DNA from: Prevotella sp. | Lineage (GTDB): Bacteria; Bacteroidota; Bacteroidia; Bacteroidales; Bacteroidaceae | DNA length: 64,000 nucleotides | Direction: 5' to 3' | Assembly (NCBI GenBank): GCA_016287755.1 | Contig: JAEEWT010000011.1 | Location: forward strand, 1 to 64,000 | In this document: piece by piece, positions 47,129 to 57,230 of the stretch | Position numbering within the stretch: position 1 is the stretch's first letter | Layout of the letters: every line of letters begins with the position of its first letter | Notes under the pieces: model-generated | Seen by the model: the letters and a program-made list of their open reading frames with translations, nothing else | Database searches by the model: none | Told to the model about the DNA's origin: nothing | Made by a program: the position numbers and the translations under genes

Positions 47129-48408
47129 AATTCAACCGTTGGTTTGTCCTGTTTGTTGTCGTCTTTCTGGCTCTCGTCTTCCTGGCCGAATTCCGCATGC
47201 CGAGGAAGTTCGTGTGGAATCCCACCTTTAGTCATAACGACAAGCAACCCTTTGGTTGCTATGTTTTCGACAGCATCTTATCAGCTTCACTGCCCCATGG
47301 CTATGAGGTAACCAAGAAGTCCATGTATCAGATGAAGGATGATACGGTGAAGCGAGGTTACATCTTCATGGTATCGAATCAGTGGACATGGGATTTGGGT
47401 AAGCAGGAGACGAATGCCTTGCTCTCATTGGCAGAGAAAGGAAATAAGATATTGGTGGCATATGATGGTGTGAACGCTATCTTGCAGGACACGCTCAGGT
47501 ATATGGTGATTCCCAGCTTCCCTCAACTCTCACTTCGTGAGTATGTGATGAAGGGAAAGAGTCGCGACACCATCGTATGGGAGGGCGACTCAGTATATGA
47601 CCGTCGTTCCTTCTATTTCTATCCGCAGGTGATGGCATCGCGAGTCAAGAACCACAACGACTCCCTCAAGGTTAAACAACTGACTACCGTCTATCACCAT
47701 GGACCGGCAGATGTTCAACCAGTAACGACCGACACTGCCAGTACGGCAATGTCCATTTCTGTTGGAAAGGGTGAAATCATTGTGGTATCCACTCCCCTGA
47801 TATTCACCAACTACGGCATTCTTGACGCGCCCAACCATGAATATATCTTCCGTATCTTGTCGGAGATGGGTGACCTCCCTATCGTACGAACGGAAGCCTA
47901 TACAAAAACCACTGAGGAAAACTCGCCTTTGCGGTACTTCCTCTCGCAGCCACCTTTGCGATGGGCTGTGACACTGGGCTTTATCGCCATCCTGGTATTC
48001 ATGATATTCACGGCAAGAAGGCGCCAGCGTGTTATCCCTGAAGTGGAGAAGCCCAAGAACAGGAACCTGGAGTTCGTAAAGCTTATCGGCACGCTTTATT
48101 ACCAGAAGCACGACTATCGCGACCTGGTTTTGAAGAAATATGCGTACTTCGCTGAGGAGATGAGAAGGGTGCTGCATGTGGATCTTACTGACAAGAGTGA
48201 GGATCTACGTACATTCTCTGTCATTGCTACTCAGACGGGTATGGAGGAGCAGGAGGTGTCGAAACTGGTGAACACCGTACGACAACTTGAGGATGACGAG
48301 GAGGCAACGGTGAGTCGCACCACCATGGAATCGCTTATCAATCAAATAACTACTATATGGAAGAGAACCAATCAAGAACCGACCTCACCCAGTTCGCAGA
48401 GAAGGTGA
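47125..48408 (+). CDS. DUF4350 domain protein
   Basis: A 427-residue membrane-anchored protein: an N-terminal helix (WFVLFVVVFLALVFLAEF), a large DUF4350-like domain (about 30-265; PFGCYVFDSIL, NKILVAYDG) related to glutamine-amidotransferase-like folds, a second transmembrane helix (near 277-297, WAVTLGFIAILVFMIFTA) and a cytosolic helical tail. No enzymatic residues are evident. Its last 52 bp overlap the moxR gene in another frame, implying tight translational coupling. Confidence 0.83.
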   Translation: MKFNRWFVLFVVVFLALVFLAEFRMPRKFVWNPTFSHNDKQPFGCYVFDSILSASLPHGYEVTKKSMYQMKDDTVKRGYIFMVSNQWTWDLGKQETNALLSLAEKGNKILVAYDGVNAILQDTLRYMVIPSFPQLSLREYVMKGKSRDTIVWEGDSVYDRRSFYFYPQVMASRVKNHNDSLKVKQLTTVYHHGPADVQPVTTDTASTAMSISVGKGEIIVVSTPLIFTNYGILDAPNHEYIFRILSEMGDLPIVRTEAYTKTTEENSPLRYFLSQPPLRWAVTLGFIAILVFMIFTARRRQRVIPEVEKPKNRNLEFVKLIGTLYYQKHDYRDLVLKKYAYFAEEMRRVLHVDLTDKSEDLRTFSVIATQTGMEEQEVSKLVNTVRQLEDDEEATVSRTTMESLINQITTIWKRTNQEPTSPSSQRR

Positions 48409-49328
48409 GGACACTGAAAGAGAGTATCGCCAAGGTGGTGGTAGGACAGGAGCAGACCGTTGATCTGTTGCTGACGGCTATCCTCGCCAATGGTCATGTG
48501 CTCATCGAGGGTGTACCTGGTGTGGCCAAGACCTTACTGGCCCGTCTGGTGGCAAAGCTGGTGGACGCCGATTTCAGTCGTGTGCAGTTCACACCCGATC
48601 TGATGCCGAGCGATGTGTTAGGAACAACGGTGTTTAACATGAAGAGCGGCGAGTTTGATTTCCACCCAGGACCAGTTTTTGCGGATATCGTACTGGTGGA
48701 TGAGGTGAACCGTGCGCCCGCCAAGACGCAAGCTGCCCTCTTCGAGGTGATGGAGGAACGACAGGTAACCATCGACGGAAAGAGTCATCGCATGGGGGAT
48801 GTCTATACAATCCTTGCCACGCAGAACCCTGTAGAGCAGGAGGGTACATATAAGCTGCCTGAGGCACAGACTGACCGTTTCATGATGAAGATCACCATGG
48901 GTTATCCTTCACTGGATGAGGAGGTGGAGATTTTGGAGCGCCATCATCGTAATAGTGCGCTGACACGATTGGAACAGATCGAGCCGGTGATTACCAAGCA
49001 GGAACTGCTCGCCATGCGTCAGCAGATGGAGCAGGTGGTGGTTGATCCGTCATTGCTTCGTTATATTGCCCTCATCGTGCAACAGACGCGTACGAGCAAG
49101 GCGGTGTTCCTCGGGGCTTCGCCACGTGCTTCGGTGGCTATCCTGCAGACCGCCAAGGCTATGGCCATGATTCAGGGGCGCGACTTCGTTACGCCTGAGG
49201 ATATCCAGTTCGTGACACCATCCGTGCTGCAGCACCGTATCATCCTTACAGCTGAGGCTGAGATGGAGGGATATACAACCCTCAAGGTTGCACAGCGACT
49301 GATTAACAAGGTGGAAGTGCCCAAATAG
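48357..49328 (+). CDS. MoxR-family AAA+ ATPase
   Basis: The 323-residue AAA+ ATPase has Walker A (GVPGVAKT), Walker B (VDEVNRAPAKTQ), sensor 1 (LATQNPVEQEGTY) and a lid domain (GASPRASVAIL). MoxR ATPases act as chaperones that mature or activate protein complexes, typically with von Willebrand A or DUF58 partners. The ATG at 48357 overlaps the DUF4350 gene by 52 bp; the N-terminal stretch FAEKVRTLKESIAKVVVGQE is family-like, so this start is kept. The DUF58 partner gene follows after 23 bp. Confidence 0.93.
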   Translation: MEENQSRTDLTQFAEKVRTLKESIAKVVVGQEQTVDLLLTAILANGHVLIEGVPGVAKTLLARLVAKLVDADFSRVQFTPDLMPSDVLGTTVFNMKSGEFDFHPGPVFADIVLVDEVNRAPAKTQAALFEVMEERQVTIDGKSHRMGDVYTILATQNPVEQEGTYKLPEAQTDRFMMKITMGYPSLDEEVEILERHHRNSALTRLEQIEPVITKQELLAMRQQMEQVVVDPSLLRYIALIVQQTRTSKAVFLGASPRASVAILQTAKAMAMIQGRDFVTPEDIQFVTPSVLQHRIILTAEAEMEGYTTLKVAQRLINKVEVPK

Positions 49329-49351
49329 AAGTGAGAGGTGAGAAGTGAGAG

Positions 49352-50665
49352 ATGTTTCTGAGTCGTAGATTCTATATCGTGCTGACCCTGCTGATTTTGC
49401 TGATCGCTGCGGGGTATCTGGCGGCACCGCTGTTCAATATCGGACGGTGGCTGTTGTTGGTATTCCTATGCCTGACAATGGCTGAGGCAGCGGTGCTGTA
49501 TAGCAGAAAGGGCATTGAGGCTTCTCGTCTTTGTGCCGACAGGTTCTCGAATGGTGATGAGAACAGGGTGACATTACAGGTAATGAACCACTACGGCTTT
49601 CCCGTCCATATAGAGGTGATTGATGAGGCACCCGTGGTGTTCCAACGTAGGGACGTGTGCTTCAAGGAAAAGGTTCCTTCCAACGGCGAGCAGACGATAC
49701 GCTATTCCTTGAGGCCTGTCAGTAGGGGTGTCTATTCTTTCGGCAGTATCAGGGTGTTTGCCACCACGATTTTAGGCTTGGTGCAGCGGCGCTTTACCAG
49801 TGGGGAGCCCGTCCAGGTGAAGGTGTACCCGTCGTACCAGATGCTGCGCCAATATGAACTGATGGCCATTCATCAAAATCTCACGGAAACAGGAATCAAA
49901 CGTATCCGCAGGGTAGGTAATCACACGGAGTTTGAACAGATCAAGGATTATGTGCAGGGTGATGACTACCGTACCATCAACTGGCGCGCCACAGCACGGA
50001 AGCATCAGCTGATGGTGAACGTGTATCAGGATGAGCGGTCGCAGCAGGTATATAGCGTGATCGACAAAGGACGTGTGATGCAGCAGGCCTTTCAAGGGAT
50101 GACGCTGCTCGACTATGCCATCAATGCCTCGCTGGTGCTCTCGTATGTGGCCATACGGAAGGAGGATAAGGCGGGATTGATTACCTTTGCTGATTCCTTT
50201 GATTCCTTCGTGCCTGCATCACGACAGTCGGGGCATATGCAGACCATGCAGGAGGCGCTTTATGCGCAACAGACTACCTTTGGTGAGACGGATTTCTCTG
50301 CGCTCTACGCCCATGTGAACAAACATATCGGCAAACGTAGTCTGCTTGTGCTCTATACGAATTTCATGGGAATGGCCAGTCTGAACCGTCAGCTTTCCTA
50401 CCTACAACAGCTTAACCGTCGTCACCGTCTTCTCGTGGTATTCTTCGAGGATGCTGAACTGCACGACTATATCTCCACCTCTGCCAATGATACGGAGGAA
50501 CTGTTCCAGCATGTCGTGGCCGAGAAGTTCGCCTATGAGAAACGACTGATCGTCAATACCCTCAAACAATACGGTATTCTTTCCCTGCTAACCACCCCTG
50601 ATCGTCTCTCCATCAACCTTATTAACCGCTACTTGGAGATGAAGTCACAAGGACTGCTGTTGTAG
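49352..50665 (+). CDS. DUF58 domain protein
   Basis: The 437-residue protein has two N-terminal transmembrane helices (about 9-31 and 34-46) and the DUF58 domain with its hallmark stretch RRVGNHTEFEQIKDYVQGDDYRTINWRATAR, followed by a von Willebrand A-like fold (VYSVIDKGRVM, SLLVLYTNFM). DUF58 proteins are the standard partners of MoxR ATPases. Membrane anchoring suggests the complex works at the cytosolic face of the inner membrane. It is the last gene of the operon. Confidence 0.9.
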   Translation: MFLSRRFYIVLTLLILLIAAGYLAAPLFNIGRWLLLVFLCLTMAEAAVLYSRKGIEASRLCADRFSNGDENRVTLQVMNHYGFPVHIEVIDEAPVVFQRRDVCFKEKVPSNGEQTIRYSLRPVSRGVYSFGSIRVFATTILGLVQRRFTSGEPVQVKVYPSYQMLRQYELMAIHQNLTETGIKRIRRVGNHTEFEQIKDYVQGDDYRTINWRATARKHQLMVNVYQDERSQQVYSVIDKGRVMQQAFQGMTLLDYAINASLVLSYVAIRKEDKAGLITFADSFDSFVPASRQSGHMQTMQEALYAQQTTFGETDFSALYAHVNKHIGKRSLLVLYTNFMGMASLNRQLSYLQQLNRRHRLLVVFFEDAELHDYISTSANDTEELFQHVVAEKFAYEKRLIVNTLKQYGILSLLTTPDRLSINLINRYLEMKSQGLLL

Positions 50666-50759
50666 GCTTCATCACCTCTTCTTCTGCCCGTATCGCGTTA
50701 AATCGTATTAACAAGGTATGTTTTTCGTAAAAAGCGTTTCGTATGTGGGAATTTATTGC

Positions 50760-50767
50760 TAATTTTG
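50760..50767 (+). promoter_or_regulatory. -7 promoter box for guaB
   Basis: TAATTTTG, 25 nt before the guaB ATG; at the -33 distance only TTTC (50737-50740) is found. Confidence 0.55.
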
Positions 50768-50789
50768 CACGCAATAAATTTTCAAGTAG

Positions 50790-52277
<1,488 letters not shown>

Positions 52278-52302
52278 ACTAAGGAAAGTAAGCATACAAA
52301 AT

Positions 52303-53724
52303 ATGAAAACAAGACTTATAATAGCCTCCATGCTCCTCATGGCAGCTGCGGCTAATGCACAGAACAACGACCCGACAATCATGACGGTCAATGGACAGCC
52401 TGTGCCACGTTCGGAGTTTGAGTACTCATATAACAAGAACAACTCTGAAGGTGTGATCGACAAAAAGTCGGTAGATGAATATGTGGATCTGTTCGTGAAC
52501 TATAAGCTTAAGGTGCAGGCGGCAAAAGATGCACGACTGGATACGCTGACGTCGTTCAAGGATGAGTTCGCCATGTATCGCGACCAGCAGATCAAACCAT
52601 CGTTCGTGACCGATGAGGGAATGCTTCGTGAGGCCCAGAAGGTATATAACGATACGAAGGAGTCTATCGGACCAAGGGGTCTTATCATGCCGGCCCATAT
52701 CTTGATGCATGTGGAACAGCAGGCTCCCGCTGAGGAGATGCAGAAAGCCAAGGTGCGTATCGACTCTATCTATACTGCGTTGAAGAACGGGGCTGACTTT
52801 GCCGATCTGGCCAAACGACTCTCTCAGGATCCGGGCTCGGCTGTCAATGGTGGTGCGCTGCCTTGGATAGGACCGGGTCAGACGGTTAAGGAGTTCGAGG
52901 ATCAGGCTTACGCTTTGCAGAAAGGTGAGATGAGTCAGCCGTTCCAGTCGCCTTACGGCTATCATATCATCCTGATGAAGGATCGCAAGCAGTTGGAGCC
53001 GTTCGACTCACTGAAGAATGATATCTTTGCCTTCTTGGAGCGCAGAGGCGGTCGTGAGCACGTCGCCGATCAGGCCATCAAGGAAATGGCTCAGGAACAA
53101 GGCATCAGCACAGCCCAGCTGTTGGAGAAACGCGCTGCGGAGATGTCGGCTAAGGATATGGATTTGAAATACCTCATCCAGGAGTACCATGATGGTCTCC
53201 TTCTCTATGAGATCAGTAACCAGACCGTTTGGGACAAGGCTGCCAAGGATGAGTTAGGACTGGCGAACTATTTCCAGAAGAACAAGAAGAAATACGGCTG
53301 GGATGAGCCTCGCTATAAGGGTATCGCCTATCATGTGAAGGACAAGGCGGATGTGAAAGCAGTGAAGAAGAGTGTCAAAGGACTGCCGTTCTCTCAGTGG
53401 GCCGATCAGTTACGTAAGACATTCAACAACGATTCCATCATCCGTATCCGTGTGGAAAAAGGTATCTTCAAGAAGGGTGATAACGCTGTGATCGACAAGA
53501 TGGTATTCAAGAAGGATACTACCGTGACGTCGCTGCAGGACTACCCGATTGATGCGGTGTTTGGAAAACTGCTGAAGAAAGGACCGGAGGAGTATCAGGA
53601 TGTACGTGCCCTTGTGGTGGCCGACTACCAGGAGGAACTGGAAAAGGCCTGGGTGGAAGATCTTAGGAAGCGCTACTCTGTAGTCGTCAATAAAGAAGTG
53701 TTGCAAACGGTCAATAAACATTAG
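52303..53724 (+). CDS. periplasmic parvulin-type peptidyl-prolyl isomerase (PpiC)
   Basis: The ATG at 52303 gives 473 residues with a proper signal peptide (KTRLIIASMLLMAAAANAQ); an upstream in-frame start inside guaB would bury it. A PpiC/rotamase domain lies near 135-245 (IMPAHILMHVEQQAP, GADFADLAKRLSQDPGSAVNGG, GEMSQPFQSPYGYHIILMKDR). The N-terminal SurA-like helical part (NGQPVPRSEFEYSYNKNN) and C-terminal part flank it. It should assist folding of exported outer-membrane proteins. A second PpiC-family gene follows after 17 bp. Confidence 0.92.
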   Translation: MKTRLIIASMLLMAAAANAQNNDPTIMTVNGQPVPRSEFEYSYNKNNSEGVIDKKSVDEYVDLFVNYKLKVQAAKDARLDTLTSFKDEFAMYRDQQIKPSFVTDEGMLREAQKVYNDTKESIGPRGLIMPAHILMHVEQQAPAEEMQKAKVRIDSIYTALKNGADFADLAKRLSQDPGSAVNGGALPWIGPGQTVKEFEDQAYALQKGEMSQPFQSPYGYHIILMKDRKQLEPFDSLKNDIFAFLERRGGREHVADQAIKEMAQEQGISTAQLLEKRAAEMSAKDMDLKYLIQEYHDGLLLYEISNQTVWDKAAKDELGLANYFQKNKKKYGWDEPRYKGIAYHVKDKADVKAVKKSVKGLPFSQWADQLRKTFNNDSIIRIRVEKGIFKKGDNAVIDKMVFKKDTTVTSLQDYPIDAVFGKLLKKGPEEYQDVRALVVADYQEELEKAWVEDLRKRYSVVVNKEVLQTVNKH

Positions 53725-53741
53725 ACCATTAAAGTAAGAAT

Positions 53742-55199
53742 ATGAACATATCAATGAAGATAGCTGTGTCGGTGGCAACTGTCGCCATGGTGGGAATGAG
53801 TCTCCATGCAACCCTGCCTGGTACAGCTCGCTCATGGACATCAGATAGTGACTCAACCGCGAACCAGAGACCTGTCAAGGTGGTATCCATACCTGAGTCG
53901 AGCATCATCGATGAGGTGATATGGGTTGTGGGCGATGAGCCGATCCTGAAATCGGAGGTGGAGGCTATGCGTCTGCAGGCTGAAGAGGAGGGCATTCGAT
54001 GGACAGGTGATCCTGATTGTGCCATTCCTGAGCAACTCGCCTTGCAGAAACTCTATCTGCATCAAGCTGCCATAGACAGTGTGGAGGTGACGGAATCGGA
54101 GGTCATGCAAGAGGTTGACCGTATCATCAATCACTGGATACAGGGCATTGGAAGTAGGGAGAAACTGGAGGAATACCGTAAGCAGAGCATCACGGAGATG
54201 CGACAGGAGATGCGTGAGACCTTCCGCGACCGACTGATGATCGATAAGATGAAGAGACAGTTGGTGGAGGATATCAATGTGTCGCCTGCGGATGTGAGAA
54301 GGTATTTCAATGATTTGCCTGAAGATAGTATTCCTTTCGTTCCTACGGAGGTGGAGGTGGAGATCCTGACAAAGACACCGCGTATTGAACAGGAAGAGAT
54401 TAACCGCGTGAAGAATGAATTGCGCAGTTATACAGATCGTGTGACAAAAGGGGAGACTTCGTTTGCCACTCTGGCACGACTCTATTCGGAGGATCCAGGC
54501 TCTGCCCGACAAGGTGGTGAGATGGATTATATGGGACGAGGTATGCTTGATCCTACCTTTGCTAATGTAGCCTTTAACCTGACCGATCCTAACAAGATTT
54601 CCAAGATTGTGGAAACGGAGTTCGGATTCCATATCATTCAGCTGATTGACAAACGTGGAGACAAGATCAAGTGTCGCCATATCCTGCTGAAGCCACAGGT
54701 GTCGCCAGAAGCCATTGAGCAAGGTAAGCAACGCCTTGACTCTATTGCTGCTGACATCCGTGAAGGGAAGTTCTCCTTTGAGGATGCAGCCTCGGCTTTG
54801 TCGGATGACAAGGATACGAGAAGTAGTAAGGGCTTGATGGCAAACCTTACCGAAGATGGCCGTACCACCTCGAAGTTCCGCATGCAGGACCTGTCAGCGT
54901 TCTCTACAGACGTAGCACGCGTGGTAGATACCATGAAGGTGGGTGAGGTATCTCAGGCCTTCCAGATGATTAACTCGAAAGGTAAGACGGTGTGCGCCAT
55001 TGTCAAACTGAAGAGTAGGGTGGAAGGACACCGTGCCACGATTACTGAGGACTTCCAGACCATGAAGAACGTGGTTCTTGCTCAGCGCAGGGATGACTTC
55101 CTGAAGGAATGGGTCAAAGACAAGCTGAAGGATATCTATGTAAGGATGAACGACCGTTACAAGGATTGTCAGTTTGAATACGAGGGCTGGATCAAATGA
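53742..55199 (+). CDS. surA: SurA-like periplasmic chaperone / peptidyl-prolyl isomerase
   Basis: The 485-residue protein has an N-terminal export signal, a SurA N-terminal helical domain (IDEVIWVVGDEPILKSEVEAMR) and a C-terminal part with two parvulin-like regions (RIEQEEINRVKNELR...SFATLARLYSEDPGSARQGGEM near 205-305; IKCRHILLKPQ, AASALSDDKDTRSSKG near 308-410). SurA escorts outer-membrane barrels to the Bam complex. The stop overlaps the OstA-like gene by 4 bp. A second possible Met lies four codons downstream. Confidence 0.93.
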   Translation: MNISMKIAVSVATVAMVGMSLHATLPGTARSWTSDSDSTANQRPVKVVSIPESSIIDEVIWVVGDEPILKSEVEAMRLQAEEEGIRWTGDPDCAIPEQLALQKLYLHQAAIDSVEVTESEVMQEVDRIINHWIQGIGSREKLEEYRKQSITEMRQEMRETFRDRLMIDKMKRQLVEDINVSPADVRRYFNDLPEDSIPFVPTEVEVEILTKTPRIEQEEINRVKNELRSYTDRVTKGETSFATLARLYSEDPGSARQGGEMDYMGRGMLDPTFANVAFNLTDPNKISKIVETEFGFHIIQLIDKRGDKIKCRHILLKPQVSPEAIEQGKQRLDSIAADIREGKFSFEDAASALSDDKDTRSSKGLMANLTEDGRTTSKFRMQDLSAFSTDVARVVDTMKVGEVSQAFQMINSKGKTVCAIVKLKSRVEGHRATITEDFQTMKNVVLAQRRDDFLKEWVKDKLKDIYVRMNDRYKDCQFEYEGWIK

Positions 55200-56935
55200 A
55201 GATGAAAGGATGGTTGGAACAGTTGCTGAGCGGGCACAGGACCATGATTGTTGTGGTGCTGTGCCTGTTCGGTCTGTGTCTGGCTGAATCTCATCAGGCT
55301 CCAGTAAAGAAACGTCGTCCCAGGACAAAAACGGATGAACGTATATACTTGGTTCATGCCAACGAGTTGAGCTATAATCGTTTCGGACCCAAACCCGATG
55401 CACAGTTCCTGAAAGGGAAGGTGCAGTTCAGACACAAAGGTGCTACCCTATCGTGCGACAGTGCTTATTTCTTTGAAGCTTCAAACTCTTTTGAGGCTTT
55501 CGGACATGTAAAGATGCGACAGGGGGACACATTGACGTTGAATAGCGACTATGCCTATTACGACGGGAATGACCAGTTTGCTAAGGCTCGTCGAAATGTC
55601 GTGCTTACGCATCGTGCAACAAAGCTATATACAGATAGTCTGGATTATGACCGTTTGTACAGCTTTGGCTATTTCTTCGAAGGAGGAAAAATGGTTGATA
55701 AGAAGAATGTGCTGACCAGTGACTGGGGTGAGTATCATACCGACTCGAGAGAGGCGATCTTCAACTACAACGTGAATCTCAAGAACCCTAAATTCCTGCT
55801 GACAACTGATACACTACATTATGATACGAGAACGTCTATTGCACATATCGTAGGACCTTCCACCATCACTTCTGGCGAGAGCGTGATTAAATCTACATCG
55901 GGGTATTATGATACCAATAAGGAGAATGCTCAGTTGTTTAGTAGGACAACCATTGTGAACAAGGAGAAAGAGATTACAGGCGATAGTCTGTATCATGACG
56001 ACAGAAAGGGTATCAGTGAGGGCTTCGGTAATGTGATCTATACCGACAGGGTGAATAAGAACATGATGTTCTGTGATTATTTCTGGTATAACGACAAGAC
56101 AGGTTATGCCTATGCCACCAAGCGGGCTAAACTTGTGGATTATTCACAGAAAGATACCTTGTACGTGCATGGCGACTCCATCAAGATGTATACGTATAAC
56201 ATCGATACAGACTCGGTTTGGCGGAAGTTCCATTGCTTTGACAAGGTGAGGGCGTATCGGGTCGATGTGCAGGCAGTGTGCGATTCGTTGGTGTATGATA
56301 CCAAGGACTCTTGTATGGTGATGTATAAGGATCCGATTACATGGAATGAGAACCGTCAGCTGCTGGGTGAGGTAATCGAGGTGTTCATGAAAGATTCAAC
56401 CATTGATAAGGCTCATATCATCGGTCAGGCCTTGTCTGTGGAGCAGATCGACAACAAGGATCATTTCAATCAGATATCTTCCAAAGAGATGTATGCCTAT
56501 TTCCGTGATAAAGCCGTTTATCGCAGTGATGCCATCTCTAACGTGCAGTCTATCTATTATCCTATAGATGACAAGGACAGTTCGTTTATCGGACTGAACT
56601 ATGCGGAGACGGATACCATGCGGATGTACTTACAGGACCGTAAGCTGCAGAAGATTTGGATGCCGACAGCGGAATGTACGCTCTATCCCATTACACAGAT
56701 TCCGCCAGGAAAGACAAAACTGCGAAACTTTGCATGGTTTGATTATGTGCGTCCTGTGAGTCCTGACGATATCTTCAACTGGCGCGGAAAGGCTAAAGGG
56801 TCGGAAATGAAAATACTGGAACGACATGCTGCACCCTTACAGAAGCTATCTGATTTTTCTGAGAACAAGGAGGAAGTGCCTCCTCCCCCTGACGCTCTTC
56901 AGACAACGGAAGAAGCACAAAAGGAGGATGACTGA
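55196..56935 (+). CDS. OstA/LptA-like organic solvent tolerance domain protein
   Basis: The 579-residue protein has an N-terminal signal/anchor (TMIVVVLCLFGLCLA) and long runs of OstA (LptA/LptD N-terminal) beta-jellyroll repeats: KGKVQFRHKGATLSCDSAYFF, GHVKMRQGDTLTLNSDYAYY, KGISEGFGNVIYTD. These bind LPS during transport across the periplasm. It has a Pro-rich acidic tail (KEEVPPPPDALQ) rather than the LptD barrel. Its overlap with surA fits a role in outer-membrane assembly. A small membrane-protein gene overlaps its stop by one base. Confidence 0.88.
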   Translation: MKMKGWLEQLLSGHRTMIVVVLCLFGLCLAESHQAPVKKRRPRTKTDERIYLVHANELSYNRFGPKPDAQFLKGKVQFRHKGATLSCDSAYFFEASNSFEAFGHVKMRQGDTLTLNSDYAYYDGNDQFAKARRNVVLTHRATKLYTDSLDYDRLYSFGYFFEGGKMVDKKNVLTSDWGEYHTDSREAIFNYNVNLKNPKFLLTTDTLHYDTRTSIAHIVGPSTITSGESVIKSTSGYYDTNKENAQLFSRTTIVNKEKEITGDSLYHDDRKGISEGFGNVIYTDRVNKNMMFCDYFWYNDKTGYAYATKRAKLVDYSQKDTLYVHGDSIKMYTYNIDTDSVWRKFHCFDKVRAYRVDVQAVCDSLVYDTKDSCMVMYKDPITWNENRQLLGEVIEVFMKDSTIDKAHIIGQALSVEQIDNKDHFNQISSKEMYAYFRDKAVYRSDAISNVQSIYYPIDDKDSSFIGLNYAETDTMRMYLQDRKLQKIWMPTAECTLYPITQIPPGKTKLRNFAWFDYVRPVSPDDIFNWRGKAKGSEMKILERHAAPLQKLSDFSENKEEVPPPPDALQTTEEAQKEDD

Positions 56936-57228
56936 TGATGGGATTCTTCAAGCAGCCAAAGCCTCGTCGCTTCTCTCATCCTTACCAATATGTGGATGAA
57001 CGGAAAGAACGCATCAAGGAAATAGAGATGCGGGCCAGAAAGGAGTTGGGAATGCAGGATCAGGAATCGTTGACAGGTGCAACAGTTAAAGGGTCTTTCC
57101 TGCATGCCGCCAGTCATACAACTCAACATATATCGAAACGTAAAGCAGGATCATGGTACTCGGAGGCAGGACTCTTGGTGTTGCTGATCATCATATTGAT
57201 AGTAGTAGGTGTAGTCTTAATCTATTGA
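56935..57228 (+). CDS. small single-pass membrane protein, unknown function
   Basis: A 97-residue protein with a basic, helical N-terminal half ([28 protein letters not shown]) and one C-terminal transmembrane helix (about 76-96, [19 protein letters not shown]), i.e. tail-anchored. No family is recognised. Its start overlaps the OstA-like gene by one base and mutL begins 2 bp after its stop, so it is clearly co-translated with both. A second ATG one codon downstream is an equal start candidate. Confidence 0.75.
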   Translation: MMGFFKQPKPRRFSHPYQYVDERKERIKEIEMRARKELGMQDQESLTGATVKGSFLHAASHTTQHISKRKAGSWYSEAGLLVLLIIILIVVGVVLIY

Positions 57229-57230
57229 AC

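Noticed and set aside
57153..57230. longer N-terminus for MutL
   Set aside because: These 26 codons overlap the preceding membrane-protein gene; the family N-terminus begins at 57231.
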